Source: Candidatus Omnitrophota bacterium (GTDB lineage: Bacteria > Hinthialibacterota > Hinthialibacteria > OLB16). Taken from it: DNA of 9,233 bases. Shown here one piece after another: positions 1-5,900 of the stretch (positions are counted from its first letter, which is position 1; every line of letters begins with the position of its first letter). The notes beneath the pieces are model-generated. The model did no database searches. It saw only the letters and a program-made list of their open reading frames with translations, and was not told the DNA's origin. The stretch is from the NCBI GenBank assembly GCA_020632575.1, contig JACKFH010000081.1, positions 1 through 9,233 of the forward strand, written 5' to 3'. The translations under genes and the position numbers were made by a program.

Positions 1-1
1 C

Positions 2-547
2 TTCGATGAGGTCTGGGTCAATTCCGAGGATGACGCTTTCGCGGAGATCGCCGAGGCCGAGGGGGTCCGGTTCCATAAGCGACCCTCCGACTTGGCCAAC
101 AATGTGGCCACCAGCGAGCAATACATCTACCAGTTTCTCAAGACCCATGATTGCGAACGTGTCTTTCAGGTCCATTCGATCGCCCCTCTGTTGACCACCG
201 AGCAAGTGAAGGGCTTCGTCAAGGAAATGATCGATGGCGAGTACGATGTCCTGTTATCTTGCACCCACGAACAGATCGAATGCGCCTACCGTGGCGAGCC
301 AGTGAATTTTACATTCGCGGAGAAAACGAACTCCCAAGATCTCGACCCCATCCAGCGGGTCACCTGGAGCATCACCGGATGGAAATCGGCTCCCTATATC
401 GAAGCCTTCGAGGCCGGCAAGACTGCAACCTACGCCGGAAAAAAGATCGGATTCTATCCGGTCGACCGGCTGGCCGGGCATATCATCAAGACCGAAGAGG
501 ATTTGCGAATCGCGGAGGCGCTGCTTCAGGCGTCGAGCCCGAGCTAA
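2..547 (+). CDS. CMP-nonulosonate (acylneuraminate) cytidylyltransferase family protein, 3' part
   Basis: The reading frame is open from the window edge to the TAA at 545-547, giving 181 residues without a start. The pattern is that of NeuA-type cytidylyltransferases, which join CTP and a nonulosonic acid (sialic, legionaminic or pseudaminic type) to make the CMP-sugar used to decorate surface glycans. Visible family landmarks are VWVNSEDDAFAEIAEAEGV (the position of the usual STDD..IA..A..G), the following KRPSDLANNVATSEQ (RP..LA.D.as), VFQVHSIAPLLTTEQV (the position of Q.TsPLr), and the C-terminal IKTEEDLRIAEALL. About 50 residues, including the N-terminal nucleotide-binding loop, would lie before the window. 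The exact sugar cannot be read from this part; a CMP-KDO-like or other nucleotidyltransferase role is a weaker alternative. Its 3' end overlaps the end of the opposing AsmA-family gene by four bases. Confidence 0.8.
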   Translation, partial: FDEVWVNSEDDAFAEIAEAEGVRFHKRPSDLANNVATSEQYIYQFLKTHDCERVFQVHSIAPLLTTEQVKGFVKEMIDGEYDVLLSCTHEQIECAYRGEPVNFTFAEKTNSQDLDPIQRVTWSITGWKSAPYIEAFEAGKTATYAGKKIGFYPVDRLAGHIIKTEEDLRIAEALLQASSPS

Positions 548-3276
548 TTCCCCGAGTTGTTCAGGAAATCGCGGACTCCCTCCCCAATCCCCTGAATCAA
601 CCCCTCGCCCGCGTCCCGTGTCTGTTCGAGGGCCTGAGTCGGAATGTCTCGGAGGATGAACTCCGGGATGCCCATGGCGTCGCCCAGCTTGAGCGGATTC
701 AGGACCGTCCATTCGCCATCTCCCACCTTGCGCACGATGATCTCTCGAGATTGAAGCGAATCCGGAGTCCATCCAAAGAGAGCCGGGCCAAAGCCGGGGA
801 TATCCTTCAGCATCCCAATCGGGATCCCCAGATTGATGTACCGGGTCTGGACCTCCTCCTGAAAAAGGTCCTGAACAATATAAAACCGCACTTCCACCGC
901 CTGACGATCCAGTCCGAGGCTCCCGATCATCGGTAACGCAATTCCCAGAGGCGCTCTCTCCGTGTATCCGGCCACACGATAAGCGACTCCATCGCGTGGG
1001 TGGAAGAAAAAATAACCCGTCATCTTGACCGGGAACCCTCCCTCCGCGAACTGTCCGCTGGCGGTGTTCATGTAGAGAAACTCCCCCTCTCGCACCGTTC
1101 GAAGCGCGACCCTTTCGAACACATTGGTTCCGACTTTCAATCGAGGAACGATCAGGTTGGGGGGGGTGCCTTGGCTGACCTGAAACGCTTTGGCGACAAT
1201 GTTCGTGTCCCCGAATTCGGGCACGTTTCGATGGGGACGTGCATTCCACCTTGCCTCGGAAAGGTATTCGTCCAACCGGAAATCGATGACTTCGAAAGTT
1301 CCTCTCGCGTCCGATAGAATAACCGGCGCCACGATGTGTTCGAAGGTCAGATCGTCGAGAGTCGCCTTGCCGTTCAGGATCCAGTTCCCGCGATCGTTGC
1401 CGCCGATTGTCCCCAGAAAAATGCCGGACCCCTCCAATAGAACCCCTCGGAAGACCGCGGTCTTTGGGCAGCGATTCCCCTGGATGCGAAGGTTGAGGTT
1501 TGGAAGCCAGACCTCGCCCTTTTTTTCGACCGTTCCGGAGGCGCCCAGTTCCACCGGCTGGTCTTTCCCCCAGGCCATGAGGAATTTCTTCACCTGATAG
1601 CGATTCACCCCTTCTTGTTCGAGGTTCAGACTCAACCTCGCCCCGCCGGATCGCAGTTGTTGTGGGTAAGCATGGTCTGTGTCGGCCGGTTTCGAGTACC
1701 AAATGAAATCCTCCATCCCGATGTTGGCGGAGAGTCTTTTCGAGGCGGAGTTCCAATCGACCGAGAGGCGCCCGCCCGCTCCGATCCAACCGAACAGATG
1801 TTGGTCGAGACCCCCATCCGCGCGTAATCGGTTAAATCGTCCGTCGCATTCGGACACCTCTCCATCGAAGATGGCCTGATCGAGCCAGACGCTCCCCCTT
1901 TCCCCCGTTCCCGGAATCCTGCCCGAGAAATCGGCCTGGACTGTCATGAAACCGCTGATCTCGACCATCGGGAGACGGAATTCTCGAGCCAACTGAGCGA
2001 GGTTGAGACGCAGGGTCGGCGCCTGGAAGGACCAGGTTCGATCCGCTTGCGAATAACGGAATCCGATAGGGCCCTCGATCCCTTTTCCTGTGTCGAGTCG
2101 ACCCTGTTGAATCTCGAGAGTCACCGTCGGTTCCGTTTGAACCTCGATTCCCCCCTCGATCCGCCAATTCCGAGGATGGAAGTAACGCTCCCAGCGTGGG
2201 TCGAGGTGAAAATTGGGGATCAACCCCATGAGCACGGTCAAATCCCCTTGGAGGATTCCTTGGTTCGCTCGAAACACGGAGCCGTTCCACTCGGTGCCCA
2301 GCAGGTCGAGCGAAAGGGAGTCCCCCCATCGCATCTCCGCCTTCTCGAACCGGACCCCGCCGTTCTCCAAAAAGGCCTGACCTGTGAACCGAAGGGTGAC
2401 CGGACGGCTTGAGAAATCGAGTTCACCCATTTGGAAATTAACGCCATCCAGGCTGACTTCGAATTGTGGGGCCCCGCCCTTGAAATCGTTGTCCTCGACT
2501 TGGATCTTGGCTTTCCAGCGCCCTTGAAGGGTGTAGGGAAGTTGTTTCCAGTTGAGGTCCTCGGTCTCGGCGGAAACCCGGTAACCGGTTTTGGAGGAGA
2601 GGGAGAGCGTGCCGTTGTAGGCGCTCCCCCAGATGTCGGCCGCCGACCAGGGCCCGCTGACCTCGGTGGCCCCATCTTTCAAGGAATAATCGAAATCGAT
2701 TTTCGACGAACGGAAGCCCCTTAGCCCCCCCTCGATTACATCGGTGGCGATCTTGTCGATCGCCACCTTCGAAGTCCCTTTCAAATGGTCTTGCGAGGCG
2801 GTGAAATCCAGATCGAGATCCACTCCGGAGAGGGTTCGTTCAATCATCGGAAGTTCGACATTGGGGAGGTTGAGATCCGCGCGGATTTTCGCCTTCCAGT
2901 CCGACCAGACGCCCATCGGTCCGGATAGGTTCGCCTCTTGGAGTTTGATCCTCCCCTCGGTTCTCGGGATTCCCCAAGGCGTGGGCATCAGGGCGGTCAG
3001 CCATCCGGTTTCAAATTCCATCGGAGAGAGATCGATTGAAAGAAGCCAGGGACTCTTCCCCGGATCGACTTCGATTTTGAGGGGATAATCGATTCCACTC
3101 GCGAGGTGGAAGGTCAGATCCCAGTCGGTCGGAGACTTGTAATCGGTCGGAAGGTTCCCGGAGAAATCGAGCGACTCCAGTTGCGCAAGGAAGGGAAAAA
3201 CAAATTTCGATTCGGGGACTTTTTTAAAGAGCTCGGCGCCACGGAGGGTGTCCAGGTTCTCGAGACCTGTCAACAC
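544..3276 (-). CDS. AsmA-family envelope protein, C-terminal part (out of frame with its N-terminal part)
   Basis: This 910-residue stretch begins at a GTG at 3276, but the same frame is open upstream to 3462 with sensible sequence (for example QLTWQAFDPETGQPIGKRI and TVQFGFTWNRKPDRWTFDGD). It is therefore best read as the continuation of the N-terminal fragment at 3396-4310. It is rich in alternating hydrophobic/polar beta-strand sequence with recurrent phrases such as LSLDLLGTEWNGSVF and WILNGKATLDDLTFEHIVAP, typical of the long repeated beta-groove of AsmA/YhdP/TamB proteins. It has no membrane segment of its own. The last 100 residues contain a conserved-looking GIPIGMLKDIPGFGPALFGW and end in a charged tail. 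AsmA-family proteins span the periplasm and are implicated in phospholipid transport to the outer membrane. Joined through the A9 site the product would be about 1255 residues, close to E. coli YhdP and TamB. Which subfamily it belongs to is not certain. The stop is TAG at 544-546. Confidence 0.72.
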   Translation of the reverse strand: MLTGLENLDTLRGAELFKKVPESKFVFPFLAQLESLDFSGNLPTDYKSPTDWDLTFHLASGIDYPLKIEVDPGKSPWLLSIDLSPMEFETGWLTALMPTPWGIPRTEGRIKLQEANLSGPMGVWSDWKAKIRADLNLPNVELPMIERTLSGVDLDLDFTASQDHLKGTSKVAIDKIATDVIEGGLRGFRSSKIDFDYSLKDGATEVSGPWSAADIWGSAYNGTLSLSSKTGYRVSAETEDLNWKQLPYTLQGRWKAKIQVEDNDFKGGAPQFEVSLDGVNFQMGELDFSSRPVTLRFTGQAFLENGGVRFEKAEMRWGDSLSLDLLGTEWNGSVFRANQGILQGDLTVLMGLIPNFHLDPRWERYFHPRNWRIEGGIEVQTEPTVTLEIQQGRLDTGKGIEGPIGFRYSQADRTWSFQAPTLRLNLAQLAREFRLPMVEISGFMTVQADFSGRIPGTGERGSVWLDQAIFDGEVSECDGRFNRLRADGGLDQHLFGWIGAGGRLSVDWNSASKRLSANIGMEDFIWYSKPADTDHAYPQQLRSGGARLSLNLEQEGVNRYQVKKFLMAWGKDQPVELGASGTVEKKGEVWLPNLNLRIQGNRCPKTAVFRGVLLEGSGIFLGTIGGNDRGNWILNGKATLDDLTFEHIVAPVILSDARGTFEVIDFRLDEYLSEARWNARPHRNVPEFGDTNIVAKAFQVSQGTPPNLIVPRLKVGTNVFERVALRTVREGEFLYMNTASGQFAEGGFPVKMTGYFFFHPRDGVAYRVAGYTERAPLGIALPMIGSLGLDRQAVEVRFYIVQDLFQEEVQTRYINLGIPIGMLKDIPGFGPALFGWTPDSLQSREIIVRKVGDGEWTVLNPLKLGDAMGIPEFILRDIPTQALEQTRDAGEGLIQGIGEGVRDFLNNSGN

Positions 3277-3395
3277 GAGGTCCCCGTCAAAAGTCCACCT
3301 ATCCGGTTTTCGATTCCAGGTGAAACCAAACTGGACGGTCCCCTGGATGCGTTTTCCGATGGGTTGCCCAGTCTCGGGATCGAAGGCTTGCCAGG

Positions 3396-4310
3396 TCAGC
3401 TGCTGGGCGGTGGAGTTTTTTTTTCCAGCGATCCAGTCTGAAGCCGTATCAATTCGAACATTTCATCGGCTTGCATCGAGAGACCGTTGATCGTCAGGTG
3501 CTGATTCGGGTGAATCAATTCCAGGTCGAAATCCTCGAGGATGACATCCCCCAACCAGGGAGGCGATTTGAAGGGTTGGCCCGCGTTTCCGCTCGACTCC
3601 GGAGCGGGTTGGGTTGGGTGACTCATGAGTCCGGTCAGCGCTTGGTAGGTTTCGGCCAGAGGCCACTCATCGGCCGAGGGGTTCAATCGGAGTTTGCCCC
3701 GCCTGCATTGAACCGCCCAAGGCGACTCCAAGTCCTTCCGGGAGAGGATGACCTCATCCGCCGAGATTCCCGAATAGAGAGCCTCGTCCTCGAGCGAGAC
3801 CTGAAAATCGAGCCCGACAATCTTCACCAATTTCAGAGGGAGTTCGTTCCTGCTCGAACCATTCTCCGGGGACGCGTCCGCTTGAATCGCTTTCGCCTCC
3901 CCGAGGACCGGTCTCAGGAATTCCACCAGATTCCAGGTGTCCTGGGACCTTTGTAAGGAAATAGTAGGATGAGTGAGGATAACCTGACCGAATTTCCCCT
4001 CACGAAGCCCCTGGACACCCCCCTCGGCGATCAGTTCGATCCGGTCGACCGAGACCATTTTCCCTTTGCCGTCGGAGAGACTGACCTCGGAAAGGGTCAA
4101 TAGATTCGGCAGAGAGATCTCCCCATCCCGGATCGCGACGGAACCGCCCATCACCCGCGCCAGAGTCTCCTCGGCTGTCTCTCGAACGGATTCGTCGGAG
4201 ATGGCTTTTTCCACCTGTCGATAGACGCCATAGCCGATGGCCGCCGCCAGAATGAGAGTGACGACCACGCCGAGGAGAAATCCGCGTATCAGTCCACGAC
4301 CGTTGCTCAC
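3396..4310 (-). CDS. AsmA-family envelope protein, N-terminal part
   Basis: The frame encodes 304 residues. Residues 9-30 form one inner-membrane segment (FLLGVVVTLILAAAIGYGVY), followed by a short helix and then the classic AsmA opening: ARVMGGSVAIRDGEISLP, then LLTLSEVSLSD, VDRIELIAEG, and LTHPTISLQRSQDTWNLVEF, which matches the family's 'l..P.i.l.r..dg.wNl..l' strand pattern. Topology would be N-in with the bulk in the periplasm. The start is GTG at 4308-4310, overlapping the plsC TGA as GTGA, with AAGGG a few bases upstream, so translation is probably coupled to plsC. The fragment ends abruptly with EKKTPPPSS just after a run of nine A; the -1 frame then continues the protein. As it stands, translation without slippage gives a membrane-anchored stub without most of the groove. 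Confidence 0.72.
   Translation of the reverse strand: MSNGRGLIRGFLLGVVVTLILAAAIGYGVYRQVEKAISDESVRETAEETLARVMGGSVAIRDGEISLPNLLTLSEVSLSDGKGKMVSVDRIELIAEGGVQGLREGKFGQVILTHPTISLQRSQDTWNLVEFLRPVLGEAKAIQADASPENGSSRNELPLKLVKIVGLDFQVSLEDEALYSGISADEVILSRKDLESPWAVQCRRGKLRLNPSADEWPLAETYQALTGLMSHPTQPAPESSGNAGQPFKSPPWLGDVILEDFDLELIHPNQHLTINGLSMQADEMFELIRLQTGSLEKKTPPPSS
3416..3424 (-). other. A9 homopolymer at the frameshift point of the AsmA-family gene
   Basis: On the minus strand the N-terminal frame reads CTG GAA AAA AAA ACT CCA and reaches TGA at 3398-3396. Re-reading one A (-1) gives GAA AAA AAA AAC TCC ACC and opens the long downstream frame. The tract contains an A AAA AAA slippery heptamer, and A9 is also long enough for RNA-polymerase slippage. 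Both frames are open together only between 3463 and 3398, so the shift must fall there, and the A tract is the obvious place. A sequencing or assembly indel (true A10), a phase-variable tract, a recent mutation and programmed slippage all fit. I see no evident strong stem-loop just downstream that would single out ribosomal frameshifting. Confidence 0.7.
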
Positions 4311-4969
4311 AATTCCCTTAACTCCTGGATCGATTGGGCGATCCGGTTGGTCACGCGTTCCAGGCTCTCTCGGTCCTTCGAGTTTTCACCCGAAAAGTCG
4401 AGAGGCGGTCCAATTTTGATTCGAATCTTCTTCGGCAACAAGAAGGTGGCCAACATGGTTTGATACCGGTATCCGGACAAGAGAACCGGAACCACCGGCG
4501 ACTCGGTCCGCAGGGCGATCATGGCGATCCCCTGTTTGGGATCCTCCATCTCCCCGGTCCGGCTAATTCCCCCCTCGGGAAATGCTCCGAGCAGAAAATC
4601 CTTGTTCAATTTCTTGATCGCGCCTTTGACCGCTGCGATATCCTCGCCCGATCGGTTGACCGGGATGCAGCCGAGGAACTCGCACATCCAACGAATCGCG
4701 GTCATCTCATAGTACTCCTTCGCGATCATGAAGGAAACTTTCCTCGGCGACGCGGCCGAGATGATGTTGGCGTCGAGAAAACTGAGGTGGTTGCTGACCA
4801 AAACGCCCCGCCCATCGGTGGGGATATGCTCGGACCCTTCGATATCGAGGCCGAACCAAATCCGGCAGATCCAGTAGTTCACATACCACCAGAAATAGAA
4901 ACGGAAGACATCGTAGGTCTTCCGAAATCCCGTCAATTCACGGGTTTCCGTATAAACAAGTTGTCTCAT
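4307..4969 (-). CDS. plsC: 1-acyl-sn-glycerol-3-phosphate acyltransferase (PlsC/LPLAT family)
   Basis: This 220-residue protein carries all four acyltransferase blocks. Block I is SNHLSFLDA with the catalytic His61 and Asp66 of the NHxxxxD motif. Block II is CIPVNRSG (101-108). Block III is FPEGGISR (130-137). Block IV is SPVVPVLLSG (157-166). It transfers an acyl chain to lysophosphatidic acid at the cytoplasmic face of the inner membrane to give phosphatidic acid. Residues 22-40 (FRFYFWWYVNYWICRIWF) are a hydrophobic, aromatic N-terminal membrane-binding segment, usual for the family; length is also typical. The ATG at 4969 has no Shine-Dalgarno sequence, but a perfect TATAAT lies eight bases upstream. 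It is the first gene of an operon with the AsmA-family gene. Acylation of another lysophospholipid or an ornithine lipid cannot be excluded. Confidence 0.9.
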   Translation of the reverse strand: MRQLVYTETRELTGFRKTYDVFRFYFWWYVNYWICRIWFGLDIEGSEHIPTDGRGVLVSNHLSFLDANIISAASPRKVSFMIAKEYYEMTAIRWMCEFLGCIPVNRSGEDIAAVKGAIKKLNKDFLLGAFPEGGISRTGEMEDPKQGIAMIALRTESPVVPVLLSGYRYQTMLATFLLPKKIRIKIGPPLDFSGENSKDRESLERVTNRIAQSIQELREL

Positions 4970-4977
4970 AGTAGGAA

Positions 4978-4983
4978 ATTATA
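4978..4983 (-). promoter_or_regulatory. Candidate -10 element of plsC, placed for a leaderless transcript
   Basis: The minus strand reads TATAAT, followed by eight bases (TTCCTACT) and then the plsC ATG. With the usual six to eight bases between -10 and start point, transcription would begin at or just before the A of ATG. No clear TTGACA-like -35 is visible 16-18 bases further up, and no Shine-Dalgarno sequence fits between this box and the start. The match to the consensus is exact; its use is inferred. Confidence 0.4.
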
Positions 4984-5048
4984 CCGAGATAGATGATGGG
5001 AGAAAGGGCGGATGGGTCCGGGGGAAAGTCCTGTATCCCGCCCCCCCT

Positions 5049-5073
5049 TGGCGCTCGTCCCTGGCGCTCGTCC
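5049..5073. repeat. Short tandem repeat, 2 x TGGCGCTCGTCC
   Basis: The 12-mer TGGCGCTCGTCC occurs at 5049-5060 and again at 5062-5073, separated by one C. It lies in the 200-base gap between the MNT gene and plsC, immediately beside a 24-base hairpin. No coding frame is supported here. It could come from slippage or be a remnant of a deleted gene. Confidence 0.6.
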
Positions 5074-5093
5074 GGGAGTTATGACTCCGGGAC
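5070..5093. repeat. Inverted repeat/hairpin between the MNT gene and plsC
   Basis: The arms GTCCGGGAGT (5070-5079) and ACTCCGGGAC (5084-5093) pair in nine of ten positions around a TATG loop. Lying downstream of the minus-strand MNT gene, it could fold in that transcript and slow or end transcription, but no U-tract follows on either strand, so it is not a textbook intrinsic terminator. The rest of 4984-5169 is GC-rich with no supported gene. Confidence 0.5.
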
Positions 5094-5169
5094 GCGGTTC
5101 GAAGGGAGTTGGACTCCGAGGGGGGCGTGATTGGCCGATCAGCCTTTTGCGCGGGATATCGGACTCAAA

Positions 5170-5469
5170 TCATATCATCGCCGCTTCATCCATGATTCGT
5201 TTCCCGATGTCAGGTTTCAAAGCGGCTTTGGTCACCAAATCCACTTTCCCACCGAGCCACTCGCCGAGTTGACCCTCGAGTTCGATGAACTTCAAGAGTC
5301 CTATGGGACGGTCAAATTCAACGAGCAGGTCGATGTCGCTTTCCTCGGTGGCCTCGTTGCGGCCATAGGAGCCGAAGATGCCGATTTTGGAAACGCCATA
5401 CCGCTCCGCGAGATCCGCGCGTTTGGCCGCCAAGATGGATTTGATCTGGTCGAGATTTAAATTAGGCAT
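5170..5469 (-). CDS. Minimal nucleotidyltransferase (MNT/MntA-type) protein
   Basis: This 99-residue protein is a complete minimal nucleotidyltransferase domain of the DNA polymerase beta superfamily. The motif GSYGRNEATEESDIDLLVEF supplies the Gly33-Ser34 pair and the metal-binding Asp45 and Asp47, and KVDLVT supplies the third acid at Asp78. In known MNT-HEPN modules (MntA-HepT) the MNT protein AMPylates and silences the HEPN RNase; here no HEPN gene follows, and the 200 bases downstream hold none that I can detect. The ATG at 5469 has AGGA five bases upstream. The gene lies 33 bases after a FitA/VapB-type antitoxin gene on the same strand, in the position normally held by a PIN toxin. It may be an orphan antitoxin-like enzyme, the survivor of a degraded module, or a partner of that antitoxin. 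Confidence 0.85.
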   Translation of the reverse strand: MPNLNLDQIKSILAAKRADLAERYGVSKIGIFGSYGRNEATEESDIDLLVEFDRPIGLLKFIELEGQLGEWLGGKVDLVTKAALKPDIGKRIMDEAAMI

Positions 5470-5506
5470 AGTTCCTGATCCAATCGCCCAATCCTGGAAT
5501 CGTCAT
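5462..5506 (-). CDS. Possible 14-codon linking ORF between the antitoxin and MNT genes
   Basis: An ATG overlaps the antitoxin stop as ATGA, the spacing usual for a following VapC start. The frame reads MTIPGLGDWIRNYA and then TAA, and this end overlaps the MNT ATG. It does not look like a PIN N-terminus (no V-D-x-S/N start). It could carry ribosomes from one gene to the next, be the scar of a replaced toxin gene, or be chance. There is no direct evidence that the peptide is made. Confidence 0.25.
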   Translation of the reverse strand: MTIPGLGDWIRNYA

Positions 5507-5745
5507 CGCGCCCGGTCTTCACGGAGCAGATCGAGGCTGTCGGGAACCTCGGCTCCAGGCTGAAAACGCTTTTGGCGTAAGCCCGCGAGGATCTCTTTTT
5601 GGCTCTGACGGAACTCGGCGTCGCGCACCGCCTGAGTCAGCAGATCGAGGACCTCGGAATCAAGGGATCGCTTCCGCCTTTCGGCCAATTCCCGGAGTCG
5701 GTCGTGCAAATCACCAGGAACGTTTTCGATGTGCAGGGTCGACAT
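5503..5745 (-). CDS. FitA/VapB-type ribbon-helix-helix antitoxin
   Basis: The chosen ATG at 5745 is preceded by AAAGGAGAGG five bases upstream, a strong ribosome site, and gives 80 residues; the longer open frame up to 5847 has no such support. The N-terminus MSTLHIENVPGDLHDRLREL followed by AERRKRSLDSEVLDLLTQAV is the FitA-like ribbon-helix-helix fold: one DNA-contacting strand, then two helices with the RSL.sEv signature. The C-terminus PDSLDLLREDRAR matches the tail by which FitA/VapB antitoxins enter the active site of their PIN toxin. Such proteins neutralise VapC and repress their own operon by binding palindromes. Here the expected VapC is missing and an MNT gene follows. The intact toxin-binding tail suggests either a recently lost partner or one encoded elsewhere. 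Confidence 0.85.
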   Translation of the reverse strand: MSTLHIENVPGDLHDRLRELAERRKRSLDSEVLDLLTQAVRDAEFRQSQKEILAGLRQKRFQPGAEVPDSLDLLREDRAR

Positions 5746-5779
5746 CGATTCCTCTCCTTTGGATCCGTTCTGTTTTATC

Positions 5780-5807
5780 CGTGTTGATTCTACACGAAAA
5801 GAGCGTG
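5780..5807 (-). promoter_or_regulatory. Candidate promoter/operator of the FitA/VapB-type antitoxin gene
   Basis: The minus strand reads CGTGT-AGAATCA-ACACG, a perfect 5-base palindrome with a 7-base spacer (5780-5796), overlapping a TAGAAT that could be the -10 box (5787-5792). A further CACG at 5804-5807 pairs with the CGTG at 5793-5796 across seven bases, so three alternating CACG/CGTG half-sites sit side by side. A start near 5780 would give a leader of about 35 bases including the strong ribosome site. Autorepression by the ribbon-helix-helix protein at such repeats is known in the family; binding here is inferred. Confidence 0.35.
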
Positions 5808-5900
5808 ATGAATCCATGACAAATTGCCATAGGTTTTTCCCCGGCATCCTATCTCATGAGGAAATCTCCACTATGTCAACCTTCGAATCGATGGGTTCCT

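Noticed and set aside
254..1789. A 511-codon minus-strand open frame overlapping both neuA and the AsmA-family gene
   Set aside because: It is rich in Arg, Gly and Pro with no domain pattern, and lies in another frame over genes with clear protein character; high GC removes stops by chance.
1832..2675. Further open frames on both strands inside the AsmA-family gene
   Set aside because: Low-complexity, Arg/Pro/Ser-rich translations with no start-site support; they shadow the real frame.
4334..4996. A 220-codon plus-strand frame opposite plsC
   Set aside because: It mirrors plsC almost exactly, and plsC carries all catalytic blocks; the plus-strand translation resembles no protein family I know.
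5070..5093. Calling the hairpin an intrinsic terminator
   Set aside because: The stem is good but no T-tract follows on either strand, so only an inverted repeat is reported.
5746..5847. A longer N-terminus for the FitA/VapB-type antitoxin
   Set aside because: The extra 34 codons precede the ribbon-helix-helix fold and cover the ribosome site and the likely promoter; the ATG at 5745 has a strong Shine-Dalgarno sequence.
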